The notes under the pieces: generated by a model
What the model was told of the DNA's origin: nothing
What the model saw: the letters and a program-made list of their open reading frames with translations, nothing else
Databases searched by the model: none
Position numbers and translations under genes: made by a program
DNA from: an uncultured Eubacteriales bacterium
Lineage (GTDB): Bacteria; Bacillota; Clostridia; TANB77; CAG-508
Assembly (NCBI GenBank): GCA_902492015.1
Contig: CABUJR010000017.1
Location: 1 to 28,476, forward strand
Reading direction: 5' to 3'
DNA: 28,476 nt
In this document: positions 15,710 to 23,087 of the stretch, piece after piece
Position numbering within the stretch: position 1 is the stretch's first letter
Layout: each line of letters starts with the position of its first letter

Positions 15710-15768
15710 ATAAAACCGCCATAAGTTGTTAGAGTAGCAATGCTTTGAACAAACTATGACGGTTTTAT
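15710..15768. terminator. Long imperfect hairpin, probable terminator of the polC operon
   Basis: ATAAAACCG (15710-15718) pairs with CGGTTTTAT (15760-15768). Inside it, CATA/TATG and TTGTT/AACAA pair with small mismatches, giving a stem of about 18 pairs and a 17-base loop. The T-run is partly inside the stem. The symmetry would allow function on both strands. It could instead be a relic of a small mobile element. Confidence 0.5.
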
Positions 15769-15786
15769 AAAATTTTATTTATAAGC

Positions 15787-15815
15787 TTGTTTAAAAAATG
15801 TCTATATGATATAAT
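15787..15815 (+). promoter_or_regulatory. Promoter of the TPR protein gene
   Basis: TTGTTT (15787-15792) and a perfect TATAAT (15810-15815) are separated by 17 bases, with an extended -10 TGA (15807-15809). The start codon is 55 bases downstream. This defines a new transcription unit after the hairpins. Confidence 0.75.
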
Positions 15816-15870
15816 TATCAAGAATTTAGGAAGATTAAATTGCTAAAGGATGTAGAAATGGAGAAATACT

Positions 15871-17193
15871 ATGTTTGAACAATTATTATTCAATTTATTA
15901 GCAGTATCTTTGTTTATAATAATTTTCTTTAAGATAATAAGAAAAAATGATGGTAATTATATATTTATTTTAGTTCTACAAACAATAGGAATTATAGTAA
16001 GTTTCTTAGAAATTTTAAATAAAATTGATGAGAGTATTTTAGGTGGAACAATAAGATATGTATTTTCTATTATTATTCCTTTATTAATAATTTTTATAGA
16101 AATAAGAGGAATAAATTTTTCAGAAATATTAAGTGTTATAGCAGCTAAGTTTTTTATGATAATAGGAGATACGAAAACTGCAAAATCAATTTTACTTAAA
16201 CTAGTTACTAAATATCCAGAAAGTTATTTAGGACATAAGCTACTTGCAGTATGTTATGAAAAAGAAGGCGGAATGAGAAGAGCTATTGATGAATATGTAA
16301 CAGCTGTAGATATAAATAAAAAAGATTATAAATCTTACTTTAAAATAGCAGACCTTTTAAGAGATTTAGGTAAAAAAGATGAAGCAATACAAATGCTTGA
16401 AACTTTGGTAAAAACAAAACCAGATTGCTATGAAGCTTCAATATTATTAGGGGAACTTCTATGTGAACAAGAGAGATTCAAAGAAGCAGCGAATGTATAT
16501 AATGAGGCTTTAAGATATAAACCAGCAGATTTTGATTTATATTATAATTTAGGTATAGTATACACAAGACTAAGTGATTTCCAAATGGCAAAAGACATGT
16601 ATGAAAAAGCTGCAGCAATAAATCATAAAATGTATGGTGCAAATTATAATTTAGGACTAATAGCTTTCATACAAAGAGATTATGAAACAGCAGAAAAATA
16701 TTTTGAAAAAAGTTTGTATGGTGAATTAGAAGCAATGTCTTATTATCAACTTGCTAAAATATATGTATATAAAGGGGAAAAAGATAAAGCAATAACATTT
16801 TTAAATAAAGCTATTGAGCTTGATCCAAAGCTTTTAAAATTAGCAAATAAAGAAAATACATTTAAGAAAATAAAGGAATATATAACTGTTTCAGTAAAAA
16901 TGGATGATACAGTAAAAGAAGAAAAAGAAGATGAAACAGAGGATTTTGAAGCAAGAAGAAGTATTATTTTAAAACAACAAGAAGAAATTGCCAGAAAATA
17001 TTTAGATGATACACTTAAATTAATTGAAGAAATGAGTGAAAATTCTTCAAAGCAAAAAGTTGATGAAAAAGTGGATTATATATTTAATAAAGAAAAAAGA
17101 AAAAAAGAAAAAATACTAGAAGATAAAGAATTAGAAGAAAAGATAAAGAAAAAGGAAAAAGAACAAAGACAAAAAGAAATTGGAAATAATTAA
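15871..17193 (+). CDS. Membrane-anchored tetratricopeptide repeat protein
   Basis: The 440-residue product starts with three transmembrane helices (about residues 3-22, 29-46 and 60-82). About six TPR-like helix pairs follow, from roughly 105 to 330, with segments such as AIDEYVTAVDINKKDYKSYF, YYNLGIVYTRLSDFQMAKDM and NLGLIAFIQRDYETAEKYFE. The C-terminal 100 residues are a highly charged Lys/Glu coiled coil. TPRs are protein-interaction scaffolds, and the partner is unknown. GGAG lies seven bases before the ATG and a strong promoter is upstream. It is followed by dpaA after 142 bases, so a sporulation or envelope role is possible but not shown. Confidence 0.85.
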   Translation: MFEQLLFNLLAVSLFIIIFFKIIRKNDGNYIFILVLQTIGIIVSFLEILNKIDESILGGTIRYVFSIIIPLLIIFIEIRGINFSEILSVIAAKFFMIIGDTKTAKSILLKLVTKYPESYLGHKLLAVCYEKEGGMRRAIDEYVTAVDINKKDYKSYFKIADLLRDLGKKDEAIQMLETLVKTKPDCYEASILLGELLCEQERFKEAANVYNEALRYKPADFDLYYNLGIVYTRLSDFQMAKDMYEKAAAINHKMYGANYNLGLIAFIQRDYETAEKYFEKSLYGELEAMSYYQLAKIYVYKGEKDKAITFLNKAIELDPKLLKLANKENTFKKIKEYITVSVKMDDTVKEEKEDETEDFEARRSIILKQQEEIARKYLDDTLKLIEEMSENSSKQKVDEKVDYIFNKEKRKKEKILEDKELEEKIKKKEKEQRQKEIGNN

Positions 17194-17244
17194 TAATTAC
17201 TAAAGAAAATTTATTCACGATAGCTTAAAAATTGTTTATAACTT

Positions 17245-17280
17245 ATAATATGTAATAATAAATTTTATAATACATATTAT
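17245..17280. repeat. AT-only inverted repeat upstream of dpaA
   Basis: ATAATATGTA (17245-17254) is perfectly inverse to TACATATTAT (17271-17280), with a 16-base loop, in the 142-base gap before dpaA. It has no T-run after it. It may be an operator or a weak terminator, or simply reflect the AT-rich composition. I see no convincing sigma-A promoter in the gap. Confidence 0.3.
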
Positions 17281-17335
17281 TAAATAATAAAAGTAATTTG
17301 AAAATTACAAGATAAAATAATAGAGAGGAAAAGGT

Positions 17336-18211
17336 GTGAATAGTATGGAAAAAAAATCAATAACTGTAGTTGGTGGAGATTTAAGAATTGTAAAACTTAT
17401 TGAAATGTTAATTAATGATGGGTATAAAGTATATACTTATGCATTAGAAAATTCAGAGGAATTATTAAGTTTAGATAGTGTGGAGATGTGTCCAACATTA
17501 GAAGAAGCGGTAAGTTATTCTAAAGTAGTGGTAGGACCAGTACCACTTTCTAGTGATAGAAAAAGACTTTCAGCACCATTTGGTAGAAATTATGTTGAAT
17601 TACCAGATTTTGTAAAAGCATTAAAAGGAAAGTATTTAATTGCTGGAAATATAGGAATAAAAGATGAACTAGACGAAAAAGGAATACAATTTACAGACTT
17701 ATTAAAAAGAGAAGAATTTTCAGTATTAAATACAATAGCAACTGCAGAAGGAACTATTCAAATTGCTATGGAAGAAACACAAAGAACTGTACATGGTTCA
17801 AATGTATTGGTTATGGGATTTGGAAGAATAGGAAAAGTTTTAGCTAAAATGCTAGATGGAATTGGAGCAAAAGTATATTGTGAGGCAAGAAAAAATGAAG
17901 ATATTTCTTGGATAAAAGCTTATGGTTATAACCCAATACATTTAAATGATTTAAATGAAAATTTAGAAAAATTTGATATTATAATAAATACAATACCTTT
18001 TCAAATATTAGATTCAGAAAGATTAGATTTAATAAAAAAAGAAGCTGTGATTGTTGATTTAGCTTCTAATCCTGGTGGTGTAGATAGAAGAGCTGCAAGA
18101 GAAAAAGGTTTAAAAGTAATCTGGGCATTGTCTTTACCAGCAAAAGTGGCTCCACTTACTTCAGCAGAGTTTATTAAAGAAACTTTATATCATGTATTAA
18201 AAGAATTATAA
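17336..18211 (+). CDS. dpaA: Dipicolinate synthase subunit A
   Basis: DpaA, normally with the flavoprotein DpaB, makes dipicolinic acid from the dihydrodipicolinate synthase product during sporulation. The 291-residue product matches the family along its length. An N-terminal Rossmann-like part (ITVVGGDLRIVKLIEMLI) is followed by VVGPVPLSSDRKRLSAPFG, NTIATAEGTIQIAMEETQ, the NADP-binding loop VLVMGFGRIGKVLAKML (about 157-173), INTIPFQILDSERL, VIVDLASNPGGVD and SLPAKVAPLTSAEFI near the end. The start is ambiguous. GTG at 17336 follows AGAGAGG, while the in-frame ATG at 17345 follows AAAGGTG and would remove three residues. The usual partner dpaB does not follow, as uppP comes next. Confidence 0.93.
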   Translation: MNSMEKKSITVVGGDLRIVKLIEMLINDGYKVYTYALENSEELLSLDSVEMCPTLEEAVSYSKVVVGPVPLSSDRKRLSAPFGRNYVELPDFVKALKGKYLIAGNIGIKDELDEKGIQFTDLLKREEFSVLNTIATAEGTIQIAMEETQRTVHGSNVLVMGFGRIGKVLAKMLDGIGAKVYCEARKNEDISWIKAYGYNPIHLNDLNENLEKFDIIINTIPFQILDSERLDLIKKEAVIVDLASNPGGVDRRAAREKGLKVIWALSLPAKVAPLTSAEFIKETLYHVLKEL

Positions 18212-18256
18212 TAAATAAATATTAGAATATAGAATAAATATTAAACGGAGGATAAA

Positions 18257-19084
18257 ATGACAATATTACAGGCTTTAATATTAGGAATTGTGCAAGGATT
18301 AACAGAATTATTACCTATATCAAGTTCTGCACACCTAAATATAATACCTTGGATTTTTGAGTGGACTAATAATCCAGATTTTGTTGCAGATTTTAATGGT
18401 TCTTTTGATGTTGCACTTCATTTTGGAACTCTAATTGCAATAGGATTATTTTTTATTAAAGACTGGATAACACTTATAAAAGCAGGATTTAGAAAAGTAG
18501 TAAAAAAAGAAGATTCAACTGATGGAAGAATGTTTTGGTATTTAGTAATAGCAACAATACCAGCTGGAATTTTGGCACTAGTGTTAGATAAAATATCTGA
18601 AATAATAGTTGGAGATAATTTTAAATTAGAAATGGGATTAATTGCAACAGCATTAATTGTAATGGGAATTATTTTAGCTATTATAGATAAAAAAGCTAAA
18701 AACCAATATAAATATGAAGATATAAATTTAAAGCAATCAATACTTGTTGGAATTTCACAGGCTATAGCAGCAGCTTTTCCAGGAGTATCACGTTCAGGTA
18801 TAACAATGACTGTAGCAAGAGCCTTAAAAATAGATAGAGAAAGTGCTGCAAAATTTTCATTTCTTTTATCAACACCAATAGTTGCAGCAGCAGTTTTAGT
18901 AGATATAGGAAAATTTGCATTAACTTCTATGTCATTCTGGGTTGGAGTAATTGCAAGCTTTATAGTTGGTTTAATTGTTATTAAATTTTTAATGAATTAT
19001 TTAAAAAAAGGCAGTTTTAAAGTATTTGCGATATATAGAGTTATACTTGGAGTAATAATTTTAGGACTAATTTTTATAAGATAA
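18257..19084 (+). CDS. uppP: Undecaprenyl-diphosphatase
   Basis: UppP (BacA) is a polytopic membrane enzyme that recycles undecaprenyl diphosphate to the monophosphate carrier at the outer membrane face, and it gives low-level bacitracin tolerance. The 275-residue product carries the catalytic motif (E/Q)xxxE as QGLTELLPISSSAHL (Q13 and E17), with histidine H26. It also has the conserved PGVSRSGITMTVARAL loop with its arginine, and about eight hydrophobic helices. AACGGAGG lies before the ATG. It is 45 bases from dpaA, so the two may be co-transcribed. It acts in the same carrier pathway as uppS in this window. Confidence 0.95.
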   Translation: MTILQALILGIVQGLTELLPISSSAHLNIIPWIFEWTNNPDFVADFNGSFDVALHFGTLIAIGLFFIKDWITLIKAGFRKVVKKEDSTDGRMFWYLVIATIPAGILALVLDKISEIIVGDNFKLEMGLIATALIVMGIILAIIDKKAKNQYKYEDINLKQSILVGISQAIAAAFPGVSRSGITMTVARALKIDRESAAKFSFLLSTPIVAAAVLVDIGKFALTSMSFWVGVIASFIVGLIVIKFLMNYLKKGSFKVFAIYRVILGVIILGLIFIR

Positions 19085-19179
19085 GTAACTTAAATAAAAA
19101 TTTAAATTAGTACAAATTTAATTAAAACAATTGAGAAAATATAAGATAAAATAATAAAAAACAAAGGATGGTGTAAGAA

Positions 19180-19911
19180 ATGGCTAGTGGAAAACATGCT
19201 GGAAATCCTCGTGATTTTGAAAATGAAAACAACTATAATAATTATGATAATAATTTTGGTAATGATTATAGTGACTATTATGACGATGAAGAAGGATTTA
19301 ACTATAAAAAATTATTCATAATTTTAGGAATAGTTGTTGTAATTGTAGTAGTAGGAGTTTTAGTTTATAAATTTGTTTTTAACAAAGAAAAAGATGTAGA
19401 GGAAACTCCAGTACAAGAAACAAAAGCAGAAATTATTAAGACTTTAGAAGGTTATGATGTTTTAGGTAAAGTAGTTATAGATAAAATAAATGTTGACCAA
19501 TACATATTAGATTCAGTAGAAGGTGATGCATTAAAATATGGAATTGGAAAGATATATGGTGGAAGTTTAAATAATTATGGAAATTTATGTTTAATTGGAC
19601 ATAATTATAATGAAATTTTTGCTAGACTTTCAGAATTAGAAATTGGAGATGAAATTACTTTAGTTGATGATGAGTTAGTTGAAACAAAGTATAAAGTAAC
19701 AGAAAAATTCTCTATTGAACCAGATAATTTAGAATGTATGCTTCAACCTGAAGATAAAATAGAAATTACTTTAATAACATGTGAAAGTGGAGCAACAACA
19801 AGACTTGTTGTAAAAGCGGAAGAGATAAATGAAGATACAGAAGATACTGAAATAGAAACAAATACCAACACAGTAGATAATTCAGTACAAGATTCAGAAG
19901 AAAATGTATAA
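19180..19911 (+). CDS. Sortase family transpeptidase
   Basis: Sortases cleave a C-terminal sorting signal and attach the protein to the cell wall. The 243-residue product has a 43-residue Asn/Asp/Tyr-rich cytoplasmic head and one transmembrane helix (about 45-67). The extracellular sortase beta-barrel (about 90-212) carries the catalytic triad: H141 in LCLIGHNYNEIF, C201 in ITLITCESG and R208 in TTRLVVKA. A polar acidic tail follows. The N-terminal anchor topology resembles class A, D or E sortases. I cannot assign the class with confidence. AAAGGATG precedes the ATG. The next gene, 12 bases downstream, encodes a secreted protein with a sorting-signal-like end and is the likely substrate. Confidence 0.9.
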   Translation: MASGKHAGNPRDFENENNYNNYDNNFGNDYSDYYDDEEGFNYKKLFIILGIVVVIVVVGVLVYKFVFNKEKDVEETPVQETKAEIIKTLEGYDVLGKVVIDKINVDQYILDSVEGDALKYGIGKIYGGSLNNYGNLCLIGHNYNEIFARLSELEIGDEITLVDDELVETKYKVTEKFSIEPDNLECMLQPEDKIEITLITCESGATTRLVVKAEEINEDTEDTEIETNTNTVDNSVQDSEENV

Positions 19912-19923
19912 AGGAGCTGAAAA

Positions 19924-21063
19924 ATGAAAAAGGTTATATTTCAAATTTTATTGATATTATTAATAATGATTGTAGGAATGTTATCAATTTGCATGCCAGA
20001 GGTAAATGCAGATAGTAAAGCTGGAATTAATTGTCCAGGATCTGTAAAAAAAGGTGAAAATTTTTCAGTATCTTTAATTTTACCATCAAATGCTTATGCT
20101 GCGGAAAGTACTATAACAGTAAAATTTAGTGATGGAACAACCTCTACTGCAAGATTGGTATATTATAGCGGAATGAGTGATTTTCCAAATAGTGTAACTT
20201 TTAATGCTAAAGTTGAAGGTACGGCAACTGTTACTGCTTCAGCAATAATAATTTCTGATTCAGCTGGAAATACTGTTGAAAATGGAGGATCAAAATCACA
20301 AACTCTAAATATAGAAAGCAATGCAACAACTCCTCCAGCACAAGAGCCATCTAATCCATCAACTCCAAGTACTCCAACAGATAATAATAGCAGTAATAAT
20401 AATAGTCAGGTAACTTTTACAGATGTAAATGAAACTGTATATGCAACAACTAGTTGTAATGTTAGACAAAGTTATTCTACAAGTAGTGCAAAATTAGGAC
20501 AGGTAAAACAAGGAACAGCACTTAAAAGAACAGGTGTAGGAAGTAATGGTTGGTCTAGAATAGAATATAATGGTCAAACAGCATATATATCAAGTCAATA
20601 TGTTACAACAACAGCACCAGCTGCAGAAGAAGTTAAATTTACAGATGTAAATGAGACTTTATATGCAACTCAAAGTTGTAATTTAAGACAAAGTTGGTCA
20701 ACAGATAGTGAAAAAGTTGGTTATTTAACTGAAGGACAAGAAGTTACAAGAACAGGTGTTGCAGATAATGGATGGTCTAGAATAAAATATAATGGTAAAG
20801 AAGTTTATGTTGCAACAAGATTATTAACAAAAGAAAAACCAGATGAAACAGACGAAAATGAAGTTGATAATACTGTGACTAATGAAATAGTAGATGAAAA
20901 TCAAACTGATTTGGAAGTAATTCAATCAGAAATAGGTGTAATTCCAGATGTTGGAAACAATATTGCTGAAACAATGTATTTTGTAGTAACAATGTTAGCA
21001 ATAGGTTTAGTATGTGGAGGAATTTATTATATTAATATAAATAAAAATGATAAGGATGTATAA
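19924..21063 (+). CDS. Secreted SH3b-domain surface protein, likely sortase substrate
   Basis: The 379-residue product has a signal peptide (MKKVIFQILLILLIMIVGML, cleavage probably near residue 29 after VNA). An Ig-like beta domain (about 31-131) is followed by a Pro/Ser/Thr/Asn linker and two bacterial SH3 repeats (about 155-217 and 228-290, each with VNET(V/L)YAT and CN(V/L)RQS(Y/W)S and a GWSRI(E/K)YNG core). An acidic spacer and a C-terminal tail follow. The tail has IPDVG (340-344), then a hydrophobic helix (about 349-368) and a short tail with K and D. That order matches a cell wall sorting signal with an unusual pentapeptide, or a plain membrane anchor. SH3b domains bind peptidoglycan. 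AAAGGAGCTG lies before the ATG. It follows the sortase gene by 12 bases, and folD starts three bases after it. Confidence 0.85.
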   Translation: MKKVIFQILLILLIMIVGMLSICMPEVNADSKAGINCPGSVKKGENFSVSLILPSNAYAAESTITVKFSDGTTSTARLVYYSGMSDFPNSVTFNAKVEGTATVTASAIIISDSAGNTVENGGSKSQTLNIESNATTPPAQEPSNPSTPSTPTDNNSSNNNSQVTFTDVNETVYATTSCNVRQSYSTSSAKLGQVKQGTALKRTGVGSNGWSRIEYNGQTAYISSQYVTTTAPAAEEVKFTDVNETLYATQSCNLRQSWSTDSEKVGYLTEGQEVTRTGVADNGWSRIKYNGKEVYVATRLLTKEKPDETDENEVDNTVTNEIVDENQTDLEVIQSEIGVIPDVGNNIAETMYFVVTMLAIGLVCGGIYYININKNDKDV

Positions 21064-21066
21064 AAA

Positions 21067-21912
21067 ATGTCAGAAATAATTAGTGGAAAAGAACTTTCTA
21101 AAAAAATAAGAAAAGAATTAAAAGAAGAAGTAAAAAGTTTAAAAGAAAAAGGAATAAATCCTAAACTTGCTGTAATAATGGTAGGAGATGATGCTGGTTC
21201 ACAAGTATATGTAAGAAACAAATCAAAAGCTTGTGAAAAAGTTGGAATAGAATTTGAAGAATATTTATTTGATGATAAATTACAAGAAAAAGAATTATTG
21301 AAACTAATAGAAAAATTAAATTTAGATGATTCAGTACATGGGATTTTATTGCAGAGTCCTGTTCCAAAACATATAGATATAAATAAGGCTTTTAGAACAA
21401 TTTCACCAGATAAAGATGTTGATGGATTTAATCCTATAAATGTTGGAAATTTGAGTATAGGAGAAGATGCTTTCATATCTTGTACACCTTATGGAATAGT
21501 AAAAATGTTAGAAGAATATAATATAGAAACAGTTGGAAAAAAAGCAGTAATTCTAGGAAGAAGTAATATTGTTGGGAAGCCAATGGTACAATGTATGTTA
21601 AATAAAAATTCAACTGTTACTGTATGTCATTCAAAAACTCAAAATATAGAAGAAGAAGTGAAAAAAGCAGATATAGTAATAGCTGCTATAGGGAAACCTA
21701 AATTTGTAAAAAAAGATATGGTAAAAGATGGGGCAGTAGTAATAGATGTAGGAATTAATAGATTAGAAGATGGTAGTATTTGTGGTGATGTTGATTATGA
21801 CGAAGTTTCAAAAAAAGCAAGTTATATAACTCCTGTTCCAGGTGGAGTAGGACCAATGACTATTGCCATGCTTTTAAGTAATGTGGTTAAAGCAGCTAAG
21901 AAAAGTATATAA
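21067..21912 (+). CDS. folD: Methylenetetrahydrofolate dehydrogenase / methenyltetrahydrofolate cyclohydrolase
   Basis: FolD carries out two steps of C1-folate interconversion, the NADP-dependent oxidation of 5,10-methylene-THF and hydrolysis of methenyl-THF. The 281-residue product has all the usual landmarks: VGDDAGSQVYVRNKSKACEK with the catalytic Tyr and Lys region, HGILLQSPVPKH, SPDKDVDGFNPINVG, the cofactor-site GRSNIVGKPMVQ, ADIVIAAIGKPKFV, GAVVIDVGIN and the C-terminal VPGGVGPMTIAMLL. It starts only three bases after the SH3b gene. AAGGATG, within the end of that gene, serves as ribosome binding site. The unit ends with a strong terminator. Confidence 0.96.
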   Translation: MSEIISGKELSKKIRKELKEEVKSLKEKGINPKLAVIMVGDDAGSQVYVRNKSKACEKVGIEFEEYLFDDKLQEKELLKLIEKLNLDDSVHGILLQSPVPKHIDINKAFRTISPDKDVDGFNPINVGNLSIGEDAFISCTPYGIVKMLEEYNIETVGKKAVILGRSNIVGKPMVQCMLNKNSTVTVCHSKTQNIEEEVKKADIVIAAIGKPKFVKKDMVKDGAVVIDVGINRLEDGSICGDVDYDEVSKKASYITPVPGGVGPMTIAMLLSNVVKAAKKSI

Positions 21913-21930
21913 TTTAAATTTAAAATTAAG

Positions 21931-21957
21931 GGGCATAGATTTTCTATGCCCTTTTTT
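21931..21957 (+). terminator. Terminator after folD
   Basis: GGGCATAGA (21931-21939) pairs with TCTATGCCC (21943-21951) around TTT, followed directly by TTTTTT (21952-21957). It is a textbook intrinsic terminator 18 bases after the folD stop. Confidence 0.95.
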
Positions 21958-21961
21958 GTTA

Positions 21962-22006
21962 GGACATTTGCATAAAATTTTTCCTTTTGAAATTTTTATG
22001 ATGTCC
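21962..22006. repeat. Imperfect hairpin between folD and dprA
   Basis: GGACAT (21962-21967) pairs with ATGTCC (22001-22006), and inside it CATAAAATTT (21971-21980) pairs with AAATTTTTATG (21990-22000) with one bulged T. It sits between the folD terminator and the dprA ribosome binding site at 22021. It could be part of the dprA leader or an operator. I see no clear promoter for dprA. Confidence 0.45.
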
Positions 22007-22035
22007 ACTTTGGCTTAAAAAAGGAGGAATTTTTA

Positions 22036-22893
22036 TTGATTGATGAATATGAAGTATGGTTTTCAAATATAAATATTAGTAATAAAAGAAAACTAGAATT
22101 ATTAAAAAAATTTAGAAGTGCACAAAAAATTTGGAATTTGAACAAAAAAGATTTAGAGAAATTAGATTTAAAGAAAAACGAAATTGATAATATCTTAGAA
22201 GAAAATGAAAAGAGAAATTTAGAAAAGTATGTAAATTATATGATAAAACATAATATTTTTTTAGTTTCATGTATTTCTGAAAAATATCCAGATAGTTTAA
22301 AATTTATAGACAATAAACCAGTTTTTTTATATGTTCGAGGAAATATTGAAAATTTATATGAAGATTGTGTTTCAATAGTTGGCTCTAGAAATGCAAGTTT
22401 TTATGGAAAAAATATGGCAAGAAAAATAGCTAAAAAACTAGCGGATAGAAATATAAATATAGTAAGCGGACTTGCAGTTGGAATTGATAAATTTGCACAT
22501 TTAGGGGCTTTAGATAGTGAAATAGGTAAAACAATAGCTGTACTTGGAACAGGAATTTCTGATAATGAAATATATCCTTTTGAAAATAAAAAAATTTTTG
22601 AAAAGATTTTAGAAAATAGAGGGACTATAATTTCAGAATTTAAATTAGGAACTAGACCACTAAGATATAATTTTCCATTGCGAAACAGAATTATTAGTGG
22701 ATTATCAAAAAAATTAATTGTTGTTGAAGCAAGCCAAAATAGCGGAAGTTTAATAACTGCAGATTTTGCTTTAGAGCAAGGAAAAGATATTTATGCTGTT
22801 CCAGGAAATATAACTTCAGAAAATTCTATAGGTACTAATGAGCTTATAAAACAAGGTGCTTATTTATTTAACAAAATTGATGATTTATTTTAA
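22036..22893 (+). CDS. dprA: DNA processing protein DprA (short form)
   Basis: DprA loads RecA on incoming single-stranded DNA during transformation. The 285-residue product has an N-terminal helical part. The Rossmann-like DprA core follows, with YPDSLKFIDNKPVFLYVRGN, VSIVGSRNASFYG (the GSR motif), IVSGLAVGIDKFAHLGAL, TIAVLGTGISDNEIYP, NFPLRNRIISGLSKKLIVVE, NSGSLITADFALEQGKDIYA and VPGNITSENSIGTNELIKQG. It ends right after the core, so the C-terminal winged-helix domain found in many DprA proteins is absent. The start is TTG, eight bases after AAGGAGG (22021-22027). No topA or other competence gene is adjacent. Confidence 0.93.
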   Translation: MIDEYEVWFSNINISNKRKLELLKKFRSAQKIWNLNKKDLEKLDLKKNEIDNILEENEKRNLEKYVNYMIKHNIFLVSCISEKYPDSLKFIDNKPVFLYVRGNIENLYEDCVSIVGSRNASFYGKNMARKIAKKLADRNINIVSGLAVGIDKFAHLGALDSEIGKTIAVLGTGISDNEIYPFENKKIFEKILENRGTIISEFKLGTRPLRYNFPLRNRIISGLSKKLIVVEASQNSGSLITADFALEQGKDIYAVPGNITSENSIGTNELIKQGAYLFNKIDDLF

Positions 22894-22980
22894 AATTAAA
22901 GATAATTTTTGAAGTATTTGCGTATTAAGGAAAAGTACAAATTTTTAATTTAATATTAAGAAAAAAATACATAAAAAAGC

Positions 22981-23009
22981 TTTATCTTTTTTCTAAAATG
23001 TAATATAAT
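22981..23009 (+). promoter_or_regulatory. Possible promoter of the PBP gene
   Basis: A perfect TATAAT (23004-23009) is preceded at 17 bases by TTTATC (22981-22986), a poor -35 match. It lies 79 bases before the PBP start, in a 194-base gap with no other feature that I can support. Confidence 0.35.
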
Positions 23010-23087
23010 ACAAACTGATAAAAAGAAAAAATTGGAAATTAAATTTTTTGTATTTTATCATAAAAGTTTTTACTAAAAGGAGGATTT

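Noticed and set aside
17194..17335. Sporulation sigma-G/sigma-K promoter before dpaA
   Set aside because: CATATTA at 17273 resembles a sigma-G -10 box, but no matching -35 sequence is found at the right distance.
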